Shown here piece by piece: positions 53,902 through 64,000 of a DNA stretch of 64,000 nucleotides (the first letter of the stretch is position 1; the number at the start of each line of letters is the position of its first letter). A program made the translations under genes and the position numbers. Source of the DNA: Whitmania pigra (lineage: Eukaryota; Annelida; Clitellata; Hirudinida; Haemopidae); contig JAJTWR010000266.1 in NCBI GenBank assembly GCA_021613335.1, positions 620,001-684,000 of the forward strand, given 5' to 3'. Below the pieces are notes generated by a model. The model ran no database searches. It had not been told where the DNA came from and worked only from the letters and a program-made list of their open reading frames with translations.

Positions 53902-56532
53902 GTGTGGTTGTTGTGGTGATGGATGGTCTTGATGGTGATTTGAAATTCTTGATTTGTTCGATAAAATTCATATTTACATCCATACTCTTCACCTTACTAA
54001 TGGCGACCGACACTTATTACTTTATTATTATTATTATTATCATCATCATCATCATCACTATCGTTATCATCGTTGTAGTCACCACCACTAAACCAAAGCT
54101 GTTGATTACACATTGATCATTGCACGTCTCTGACTAAATTGACTAACATTGACAACAAGTGTTGTTAATCTGCAGTTACTTCTTCATGCACGACAACACA
54201 GTAATGAGCACCCAGTTGGGGGTATTTAGGACCAACTGCATCGACTGCCTCGACAGGACAAACGTCGTCCAATCGATGCTCGCCAAGAACAGCCTGCTCG
54301 ACCAATTAAAGGTTCGCATACATTTTCCAGGGATGTCATTGGCTGTTGCTTTTCGTCTGCCAGTTTAAATGCCCTTAGTGGCGAAAGTGGTTTATAGTTT
54401 TTTTAATTATTATTATTATTATTAATTATGTGAAGTCTATGATGTGGATGATTAATTAATTATTTTAAGTTGAAAAAGCTTGTTCAATTTAGTTCCTCAT
54501 CGTCATCATTATCATCACACCACTTTCAGAGGCTCAAGGTTTTAGCACCAGGGGACAATATTGAAAACTACTCTGAATTTGATGCCATATTTAGAAACTG
54601 TGAGTTGTTAATTAATTAATTAATTATGTTAATACAATGGAATTAACAGCTGCTATTATGCTAACTGACAGACACATGTAAGTCTCTGACACATCGAGTC
54701 TCTTAGTTTGATAATGATTGTGAATGTTTTTGCTGCTTTCTTAAATGGAAGCCCTTAAGATTATTCTTCAATCATATTCATGTTCATTGCATAATCATGC
54801 TCATTGCATATTCATGCTTATTTGCACATTCACGAGCATTCATCATCTTTGTCGACAGCCTGGGCAGACAATGCGGATATCTGTGCCAAGCAGTACGCAG
54901 GAACTGGGGCTCTCAAGACTGACTTTACCAGGTGATGATGATGATGTTGATAATGATGATGACGATGATGATGATGATTAAAGTAGCAGCGGTAATGGTG
55001 GTGCCGATGTTGTTGATTACGTCGATGGTGACTGCAATCTATGAGTAGTTCCGTAAGCGTTGCCTTTGTTCAGTGGAAGAATTTAGTTGTTGTTGTTGTT
55101 GTTGAACAAAGACAATGCTTTAAAAGGAATAACATGTTTTCATATTTTATTTATTCTTTTTTTTTATTCCTTCCATCCTTCCTTCTTTCGCCAGGACAGG
55201 CAAGAGGAGCATTTTCGGAGCGATCAAGGACGGCTGGAACTCCCTGAAGAGGTACATCATCAACAACTTCTTCGATGGATTCAGACAGGTTTGTCACACT
55301 TGGATGCACCGAAATGGGTTTGACTGGGTGGTATGGTTGATGATGACATCAAGATGGTGACGTTAATGGTGGTGCTGATGATGGGCTGAAGGTGATGATG
55401 ATGATGATGATGCCATTTACATTGTTAATTATGATGACATGAAGATATGATGTTGATGACGATGATGATGGTTTTGCTAATGTCGATGGTGATGACAACA
55501 ATGGTGTTGGTGATGATTGTGTTTACGATGATGATGATGATTATGGTGATAATTGTGTTCATGATGATGATGATGCTAATGACAATGGCTTCCCAGGATG
55601 CACAAGACTTGTTCCTGGGCAACTACGAGGTTGAGTTGAACGAGGGCATCACCATTCCGTGCCCACTTAGGCAGGAGAGGGACTGGAAGTTCTATGCCGT
55701 TAGTAGCTTCTTTTGACCAATCAGACATTAATTAATTAATTTATTAATTATTTTCTCACTCGAATAACTTATTAACGTCATAATTTATCAAATGGGATGC
55801 ATGGAGGTGCATGAGTTAAATAACAATTATAATAGGAATAATGTGACTATGTGATAGATTATTAATGTTACATGACAACAATAATCGTGCTGGTTAATGT
55901 TATTAAGACGATTATACTGGTTATTATTATATTGTTGTAATAATAATAATACTAATTAATAATACTAATTAATAATATTAATATTAATATCAAATGTACC
56001 TGTAGCTTCCTGCCATCTTCATGGTTGCCTTTTCAATGTGCATCATTAGCATCCTCATTCCTGATGGTGAGTCATCATTGCTGCAGCTTCATCATCATTA
56101 TCATCATCATCATTACCACATCATCATCATCATCATCATCATGGAATCCTATCCTAACCATATCATCCTGTTCTCCAACTCACTTCAGTGTTCCCATCAT
56201 TGCCCATCCATCACCTTTATTGTCAGCATCACCATTGTCATCACCATTGTCATCACCTTTGTCATCACCACCATCATCTGATCATCACCTTTGTCATCAC
56301 CACCATCATCTTATCATCACCATTGTCATCACCTTTGTCATCGCCACCATCATCTGATCATAACCTTTATTATCAACCATCCTCACCTTCAACAGAGCAC
56401 CTGAGCGAGCAGGTAATGTACGTGTTCTTCTGGGGCGGGGCGAGCATCCTGACCCTGGCGACCATGTTCTACTTCGGGAGAGAGTTCGTGGACAGGCCGA
56501 AGTTGGTGCAGAGCAAGTTGAAGAACGAGTGA
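50068..56532 (+). CDS. SACM1L: SAC1 phosphatidylinositide phosphatase, 17 exons
   Basis: ER/Golgi phosphatase that dephosphorylates PtdIns4P and related monophosphoinositides. Exons: 50068-50188, 50609-50692, 50969-51096, 51234-51383, 51775-51868, 52304-52491, 52736-52822, 53057-53125, 53326-53405, 53727-53825, 54176-54311, 54530-54599, 54859-54931, 55195-55288, 55597-55698, 56006-56066 and 56396-56532. Total is 590 residues, close to the 587 of human SAC1. The SAC N-lobe is followed by the catalytic CX5R motif in [17 protein letters not shown] (Cys388, Arg394), then [19 protein letters not shown]. Two membrane segments lie in exons 16 and 17 ([18 protein letters not shown] and [19 protein letters not shown]). 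The C-terminus KLKNE fits a KxKxx ER-retrieval signal. The start is uncertain: exon 1 could open at ATG 50068 (MTINDDCR), or be an internal exon from 50091 after the acceptor GATTGCAG. Introns carry several GAT-rich tracts. Confidence 0.94.
51384..51600. repeat. 20-base minisatellite in SAC1 intron 4
   Basis: About ten imperfect copies of GTTGGTGAATTGATGAATGG with ATCAATG and GACAAAT variants. The array begins exactly at the donor of exon 4 (AGG/GTTGGT), so the splice donor forms part of the first repeat unit and near-identical GTTGGT strings recur downstream. Confidence 0.9.
52602..52662. repeat. (ATT)n/(ATC)n tract in SAC1 intron 6
   Basis: About 15 ATT units pass into several ATC units. 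The tract lies in the 244-base intron between the exons ending at 52491 and starting at 52736. Confidence 0.9.
53830..53900. repeat. (GAT)n tract directly after the SAC1 exon 10 donor
   Basis: About 23 pure GAT units begin a few bases after the donor (TTCGA/GTAAGC). Reading through gives poly-Asp, but homology fixes the junction to the next exon at 54176, so the tract is intronic. Confidence 0.95.
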
Positions 56533-58384
56533 GATGATGGTGGAGGAGAGAAGGTGAAATGAGGATGATGACTACTACGATGACGATGATGATGAGGAGG
56601 AGGAAGAAGAATATGAGATCTCGATGATGATGATGATTATACGTCTTCGTCACCGTCGCTTGTGACGTTGGTAATAATATTAAGTCAAGAAATACGATCA
56701 CATAATAATAATAATAATAATTTTATTACTGTCAATATTATTGTTGTTGTTGTTATTATTTTTTTAAATTATTATTGTTAATATGCTTATTTTCTTGTCG
56801 TGTGTTAAAACACAGCATCATGTGAAGGAGGTTTTCGCCATTTTGTTTCGCCAGGTCCACTTTTAAACTCAGCCTAGTTTCTCGTATTTTGTCGTCCCCA
56901 TCATCTTGGTCACCGTTATTATTGACGTCTCGTCACGCTTGAATGATTCTGGAATTAATTAGTCGATGACCGATGACCTAATTAGGTTGACAATTTATCG
57001 GTCAATTTATTAGTTAATAATCAATTACTTAATTAATATGCTATTTTTCGAGATTACTTTTAAACAGCGCGCAAAAGGATGGGCGCAGCGATAAAGAATC
57101 TCACTGAACTTTTTCGCGGGCCTCCTGTCGCTCGTCTGCCTTCTTACCGGGAAGTTCCCAGTCGTTACCATGACAACGAATAACCGACGCTGATTGCACT
57201 GTTCAGTTTATTGGTCGCGGAAATAATTCAAAGTTTCAAACACCTTAAAAACGCGGCTAAAACTTGAGAGGCAGACGATTTCTCGTTGGCGAATCGATCG
57301 ATTGATTGAAATGTTGTCGACTGATTGATTGATTGACAGCGAGGCGACGGACGGGCGGCTTTCAATCAGTTGGTTGGTTGTTCAGCAGCAAAAGAATCAA
57401 TCGATGAGCGGTGCCAGGTATGTACAGTTCAGTCACTGACGAAATCACGGTTGATGATGACGGTGACAATCATGATTGACATGCATTGTAAGGTATGCAA
57501 AGGTAAAAAATAGTAGCAACGATAATAATGATTATAGTGGCAACAATCGCAAGCAATTAAAAAAATATAGTCGCAGTCGATAGACTAAGTTGACATCTTC
57601 GATGAGTTGCTATTGGTAATAATAATAATAATAAGAGGAAGAATAATAATATACTGGATGGAGGTCCAACAGTAAAATAATTAAGTGATGGCAACAAGAG
57701 TTTCAGCACATGATTGCAAAAGGTATTGTGCCACTACACTGTCGAGCATGCAGCCTGACCACGGACCACGAGAACATTTAAAACGTTAAAGGACTAAAGA
57801 ATCAGTTTTACTTCAGCCTATCCCTGGAAAGTGAAACTGTCTGGACAAGTTGAAGCTGGAAACTTTTACACCTGGATATCTTGCCTTGGATCCTGATTTT
57901 TGTTTCATTGAAGTCCAAAAATACTAATCGTCATCACGGAAGTGGTCAGATGTATCATCATCAAAATCATGTGAATCATTGGTTGCATCATTACGTCATC
58001 AACAACAACAATGTAGTCGAGAGATGTTCCGATACTAGTTAGTGGCAACAATTTGAGTTTAGAATGCCTCGTCTGTAAATGTTCGAATAAAAGTTACAAC
58101 TTGAATAAAATCATCCCCACTCATTTACCAATCACCTCATGATCACCATCATCACTGACACTGGTAAGAAGTGCAAACGACCCTGACGACAGCAACGCTT
58201 TTCAATTAACCAACCAATCAATCAATCAATCAACCAACACAACTGGAAAACTGGCAATTAAATCCACTGGCGCTTTTGATGGAAAGATGGATGGATGGAT
58301 GGATGGAAAGACGAAGTACGACACAACATCGCAACGGAAGCGAGACAAACAAAAACGAATGAACGAAGACACCACGCGACAGGT

Positions 58385-58437
<53 letters not shown>

Positions 58438-58512
58438 CATCATCATCACCACCATCATCATCATCATCATCATCATCACCATCATCATCACCATCATCAT
58501 CATCATCATCAT

Positions 58513-58544
<32 letters not shown>

Positions 58545-59183
58545 TCATCGCAGCCATCGAAATCATTAAGCCTCAGATTAGTCAACTTAATCATAACTAT
58601 CACTATAATTAAAATCACCATGTAATAAAAATTATAATCATCGTCATCATCACCCGATATTATGATTGTTGTCCTACAACTATTACTACTGACAAAATGC
58701 AACGCAACACTTCACAACTACATCGTGCCAATCATCCAGCAACGACACTCAAATCGTAAACAATGACAGTAAAAACTTTACTAGTTAAGTGCGTTGTTGC
58801 TCGATGCTGACACATGATAGAAATAATGGCAATAGTGCTCATAAAAACATTAATTAATAATTGGTTATAATGATGATAGTAATAATAATAATAATAATAA
58901 TAGTAACAATAATAATCATAATTCTAACACTAAAGATCAGACGACAAGAGCAGAGAATGACAAATGCAATTGGACGGGATCGGATTCCCGATAATCTCTT
59001 CATTTTCACAGCTTTATTAATAAAAATAAACAACAATAATAATAATAATAAAATTAAATAATAACAGACGACTGCATTTACACTGCTCCTAACTGACAAC
59101 CACAAAATATCTCTTTTTTTTGGTCACCAAGACACCAATGTCCCTGCGACTATTGGATGACGAAATGAGGTCAGGCCCGCCCA
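56533..59183. other. convergent intergenic region between SAC1 and Discs-large
   Basis: About 2.65 kb between two convergent genes, holding both 3' ends. It includes a GC-richer block at about 57060-57420 and a long ATC tract at 58385-58549. No exon with splice context was recognised. Open frames around the ATC tract encode poly-Ser, poly-Asp, poly-Ile or poly-Met and come from the repeat. Confidence 0.6.
58385..58549. repeat. (ATC)n microsatellite with ACC interruptions
   Basis: About 55 triplets, mostly ATC with periodic ACC. It is polypurine/polypyrimidine-poor and reads open in all six frames. Confidence 0.96.
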
Positions 59184-62100
59184 TCATAGCTTCTCATTGG
59201 ATGGAACCCAGGCCACGTGAGATGATGATTGGCTGGCTATTATCTCCCTCACCTTGGCGTAGATCTCTTCGGGAGTGTCGACCATCACTATGGCTGTGGC
59301 AGATGAAGCTCATTATCATAATCTAATCTAATTAACTTATTATTATAATCAATATTATTATTATAATGTATTATCGTCATCAACCTGTAAAGTACTGATA
59401 GAACTCGTGTTCCTGTCTGATGGCTCTTTCGAAGGCATTCCTCGCCTGCTCAGGAGTGATCTTCCTGTTCCAATCCCTGGCACAAAATAACAATAACAAT
59501 CATCATCATTATCGTCAGCCATCATCGTCATGACGATGTGCATCGCCATTCGTTACCAAGGCGACCGACAAAAGACCCGACTAATGACAGCATAAAATGC
59601 CGACCATACCCACATCGACAACAATTTCCAATCCGACAAACCTATACCGCAAACAACAACAACAACAGCAGCAACTCACATGACGGATTCTATCGTCCTC
59701 GGTTTAATGAAGATGGCAATGGGATAAAGATTGACCTGTTGAAGCCTCTTGATGGCATTGCCACTGACATCCAACAGGCAGTGCTTGCCCTGTTGATGTT
59801 GATAATGATTGCATAATTATCTTTGTTAATAAGTCTTTGGTTTTTTTTTTAACAAATCTATAATCATTCGTAATAAAATTAAAAATTACTTTTAATATTT
59901 TGATTTATTCAACTTAAATATCTGCTCGTTAAGTTAATCACAACTTTTGAATTTATTGAAAATAATTCACAATATTTTAAACCATCCAATCTCAATACCC
60001 ACCCATCAATCGGTTCAAAGTTCAAAATATCACTGACCCTCGTTGCGACCTCCTTGACGGACTCGACGCTGGTGCCGTAAAGGTTGCCGTTGTACTCTCC
60101 CGCCTCGACGAAGGCCGTCGTCTGAATGTCGCGCTCCATCTGCTCTCGACTCCTCACGAAGTGGTAGTCGCGGCCGTCGACTTCGCCGTCTTTTCGTGGA
60201 CGTGTCGTGTCTGGTAGTGTGGCAGTTAACCAGTATTACAATTTAGAAAAAACTAATTGACTGATTGTTCATAATGAAAATTAATTAACTAATTGCTAAT
60301 GTCAATTACAGTTGACTAATTTCTAGTATTAATAATAATAATTAGCTAGTTGCTCATAGTCATAATTAATTATTTATGTTGATAGTAATCGATAAATTGA
60401 CAATCAACATTACTAACATTAAAAATTAATCAACATTAATAAACGGTTGATTATTAATGTTAAGGATGTAATCAATAGCAATTAATGACGGGGTCAAAAA
60501 CTCACGTGGAACGCAGGTCTCGTAAAGGTCAGGGTTGTCTGCTATGAGGTCGTCGCATATTTTGTCCTTTAATGGACCGAGGATTATGATTGGCCGGGTG
60601 TATTTTACTGCCAACAAATAAAAACAAGATAATTGAATAAATCATTGCAAAGTATAATATTAATAATAATATAACGATAATGACTACTCACATTCCTGCC
60701 GAGAAACGGGTTCGTAAGAGAGGATGCCAACGTCTTCCGCAACTGGAGCAGGAACTGAGAAACATGGAAACAAGACTTTCACAATTACATCATCATCATC
60801 ATCATCTACATCGCCGCCATCATCACCAAGCCCATTACTATGGCCAATTTCAGCTTAACCACTTTATTATCTTTATCGATAAAAACACTTCCTGATGTTT
60901 ATTCATTATCATCATAGACATCACCTCGGTGTCATCATCAACATCGTCATCATCATCATCATCAACTCTGTCATTGTAATCATCAACATCGTCATCATCA
61001 CCTTTCGGTTCGTGGAGCACGTTTTCGCTTTTGCTTCGTTCTTTGCTTTTCGTGAAATTCAGTTTCCTGCTGAAGAAATTCTTTTTCTTCTTTTCTTTCA
61101 CTAGAGCCTAATAATAATAATAAAATTAATAATAATAGCAAATAATTAATGTAATTAATAAGTAATTAAAAATAACAATAATTTAAAAATAATAAATAGA
61201 AATAGATAAAATTTGAATCGAGGATGACAATTACGCAGTACATGACATCAGTCAATGCTTAATCATCAAAAGATGATGATGAGATGAAACGCTACAATGA
61301 CACCAATGATGATGGTGATGATGATGATTACGTGACAATAGTGGTCATGATGATGATCTTATTGACCTCTTGATATTCAAAGGTCAGACATTGATATGAA
61401 ATCATGAATCAGATAGTTCATCACTACTAACATCATCATCATCATTACATTCGTTCGAGTTGACATCATCTTCATTTCAATCAATACGAGGTCATAAATC
61501 AATCCGTGTCAAGTCAATCGACATCTTCGTGGAAATGAACGTCGGTCAGAGTTTTAAAGCAAGCGAAAAATACGGCCGGCGTTCTGTCCGGACACTCGAA
61601 CGACGGCAACAAAGATGTCGTCGTTAACACGGTCGACGTCATCAACATCACCAACTTTGCCTCACAACCAGCACTCATTGTCATCTAAAGAATGGTGCCA
61701 AAAAAGGTTATATCAATGGTAATCATCATCACCATCATCATCATCATAGCCATCATCATTGCAGTCTTCATCATCAACTTAAAGTGTTAGTTCATAATTT
61801 GCACTGAATGTTTTTAATCTTCAAAGCATCTCCAAAATAGTTCCAAGAGTATTATTATTAATATTGTTGTTGTTATTATTATTGCTATTATTATCATTGC
61901 TATTATTATTATTATTATTATTGGCCTTAGATTTGCTCTATTCTGGATAATCACATCATGGCTACTTAGTCAACGTTAATAAAATATTATTACCCCAAAT
62001 AAGAATAATAATTAAACAAATGAAATTTAATTTATTCCTGGGGAAGGCAGGATTTGAACACGGAACCCATCGAACGACTTCAGCCATCCCCAGGACTCGT

Positions 62101-62443
62101 TTTGATTGCAATTTGTATCAGTTTTAATGGCTTTTGGCTTCCTTCAATAAGGACAATGGCATCTGACATTTCAGGATTAGATTGCTTTCGCAGCATCATC
62201 ATCACCATCACCGACGTTATCAGTACTACCATTGTCATTGTCACCATAACTATCATCACCATAACTTCATATTAATAATAACAACAATGATAATAATAGT
62301 CATCTTAACATTATATTATTATTATTATTATTAACAACAATCATCATCATCATCAACTAACAGCTGCACTTTCTGCATGTCCCCCTCCACCTCCTCCTTG
62401 AAACTTCACTGTTCTCATCCTGGCTCGTTCCTTCCTTTCAATC
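59184..62443 (-). CDS. dlg: Discs-large MAGUK scaffold, 3' exons (HOOK and guanylate kinase-like domain); 5' end off the window
   Basis: Membrane-associated guanylate kinase scaffold of cell junctions and synapses. Eight minus-strand exons in agreeing phases: 62443-62362, 61107-61002, 60754-60692, 60607-60506, 60210-60038, 59789-59680, 59476-59385 and 59293-59184 (stop). The first supplies [13 protein letters not shown], which in the family lies just after the SH3 domain, with a poly-Gly stretch. Next come the HOOK block [28 protein letters not shown], and the GK-like domain: [77 protein letters not shown], and the C-terminus [10 protein letters not shown]. The P-loop position lacks GKS/T, as is normal for this non-catalytic, phosphopeptide-binding domain. 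SH3, PDZ and L27 exons were not found before the right edge and presumably lie beyond it. Convergent with SAC1. Confidence 0.92.
61108..62361 (-). other. Discs-large intron between the post-SH3 and HOOK exons
   Basis: A 1.25-kb intron with ATC and ATT tracts. No additional exon is needed to keep frame between the flanking exons. Alternative exons are known at this point in vertebrate DLG genes, but none was recognised here. Confidence 0.65.
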
Positions 62444-62938
62444 CTAAAAAGAAATTATTATGAAATAATAACATTGTCAATAAATATATTCCTACAAATT
62501 AAAAATGGTAAAAAATAATAATAAAAAATCCTAAAAGCAAATTAATAGGAAAAATAATATATTCCTAGAAATATTAAGAAATAATATATTCCCAAAAATT
62601 GGAAATACCAAGAAATATTAATATATTTGGAAAAAAAATTACAAATAAATTCACAACTTCAGATGACTAAATGAGAAATAGTAATAACACTCATAAAATT
62701 ATCATAAATGGAAGAAATTAATGAAAGACAAAGAATAAAGCCTCATTAAAAGTTGTCAAGTTAAATTTTTTTTTTGCAAATTGAACGTTAAAACCTTTGT
62801 AAATGATGTCAATGATAAAACGGCTGTTTTTATTGTTATGCTTCCTTAAATTACGTAATTCATTGAATTAATGTCTGTTAAGGATATAAATTATAATTAT
62901 CACAAAACATAATATCAGCTATAATTACCACTACCACC

Positions 62939-62970
<32 letters not shown>

Positions 62971-63708
62971 CATCATCATCATAATAACAACCATAATCAT
63001 AAGTCTTTGACAACAAGAATAACAACATTAAGGGCTGTATCAATCTCCTTTGTTCTGCAACACTTTTTAGGTGCCTCATGAATAAACAATTAGCTATCTG
63101 ATTCAAAAACAACATGAATCATCAGATCAATCACTGTCATTCCAGAAGCCTCTCAACAACAACGACAGAAAATGACATTCATTCACTATTTGTAAATCAA
63201 AAATGCATCACAACGTGCATTAGGACGTTTCGCCACGAAACAAAGAATTCACGTCGAAACCCACAACTCTTCGACTTTTACGTCGTCGTAAGTCACACTA
63301 CGAACGTTGATCTCATTGTTAGTCATTCTTTTTAATGATTTTACCTAATAATGGCTGACTGTAACCGAAACAATCAAAGCTGTGTGACAATTTAATGTTA
63401 ACAAGCTCTTAAATGATAACATTATTATTAATTATTATTGTTGTTGTTGCAACTACAAGTAATAATGGCATCATAAAAAAAAACAACTGAATAGGCTAAG
63501 ACGTGATCATGATGACGATGACAACAACAACAACAACAACAAAGAGGAGTTTTATTTGTTTCCACACTTGCCACCAGTTGCAGGGTTCCGTCAATGGAGG
63601 CAATAAACATCACTGAGGTGGCAATGCGATGACGGCTATGATGATGATGATGATGTCAAATTGACATTGTCAATGATAGTGATGAAGAAGACGCTGGTAA
63701 AGATGGTG

Positions 63709-63747
<39 letters not shown>

Positions 63748-64000
63748 TAATAATAATAATAATAATAATAGTGATAAAAATAATAGTAATTATTTACATG
63801 CATCACCAAAACATCATTCGTTTCTTAATGGATTTGTCCCCTCAAACCTCCCTCTCATAAAATAGAAGATGTCCACCATAAAATATAACATGTCCGCCAC
63901 AAAGCAGACGCCATCTTCCTCTGTTTACGGCCTCTAATGGATGTCCGTATGCCCGGGCAATTATTTTTAATGGGACGAAGGACGCAACGAGTCCGAGTCG
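62444..64000. other. right-end region, probably further Discs-large intron
   Basis: An AT-rich region with ATA/ATC tracts at about 62940-62990 and 63712-63770. The SH3-encoding exon expected next in the Discs-large gene was looked for on the minus strand and not seen, so the region is most likely an intron of that gene. The final 150 bases are GC-richer, with no recognised coding content. Confidence 0.55.
63712..63770. repeat. (AAT)n microsatellite
   Basis: About 18 AAT units with a single two-base interruption near 63748. It lies near the right end of the window in presumed Discs-large intron. Confidence 0.95.

Noticed and set aside
53607..54116. 169-codon frame with poly-Asp in SAC1
   Set aside because: It merges exon 10 in a wrong frame with the intronic GAT tract; SAC1 homology gives the real junctions.
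62444..64000. SH3 or PDZ exons of the Discs-large gene
   Set aside because: Minus-strand translation was inspected for the expected SH3 motifs upstream of ERKERAR; none was found, so they are taken to lie beyond the right edge.

Overview
This is a eukaryotic, invertebrate nuclear genome window. It is strongly AT-rich and full of (ATT)n and (GAT/ATC)n trinucleotide tracts and short minisatellites. Genes are split into small exons with mostly GT-AG introns. The gene set is animal: NIT-domain guanylyl cyclase, Toll-like receptors, ankyrin-type iPLA2, TEX264, SAC1 and Discs-large. A spiralian such as an annelid or mollusc fits best. That assignment is inference from gene types and base composition. 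All exon models below were spliced by eye from reading frame, splice sites and homology, without transcript data.

Left part (1-9.4 kb): mostly repeat-rich DNA without recognised genes; one orphan exon candidate lies at 4326-4414. From 9.4 to 16.7 kb, a minus-strand TEX264 homologue (ER-phagy receptor family, short C-terminus) lies head-to-head with a plus-strand membrane guanylyl cyclase with an N-terminal NIT-like domain. A possible 50-residue acylated microprotein ORF sits between them. The cyclase keeps its metal-binding and GTP-selecting residues, but its transition-state arginine is lysine.

Centre (17.8-41.4 kb): four tandem, same-strand copies of a group VI calcium-independent phospholipase A2 (PLA2G6 / iPLA2-beta type). 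Each spans about 5-6 kb. Splicing every copy gives uninterrupted proteins of 795, 894, 801 and 807 residues. All share one 16-exon plan, with two extra exons in copy 2. Copies 3 and 4 keep the Ser/Asp dyad. Copy 1 has Ser to Gly. Copy 2 has Ser to Asn and Asp to Glu, plus an extra ankyrin block built through a chimeric exon and a potential N-myristoylation signal. Open frames in the two dead copies point to retained pseudoenzymes rather than decayed pseudogenes. This is the most interesting system in the window.

The array is followed by two near-identical, intronless, minus-strand Toll-like receptors (42.1-44.2 and 45.1-47.2 kb). The iPLA2 array and the TLR pair make a 30-kb lipid-signalling and innate-immunity neighbourhood that expands by tandem duplication; a functional link is only a hypothesis.

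Right part: a two-exon gene for a small type I membrane protein (48.3-48.9 kb); a 17-exon SAC1 phosphoinositide phosphatase (50.1-56.5 kb, plus); and the 3' half of a Discs-large MAGUK (59.2-62.4 kb, minus). The MAGUK enters from beyond the right edge and runs convergently towards SAC1.
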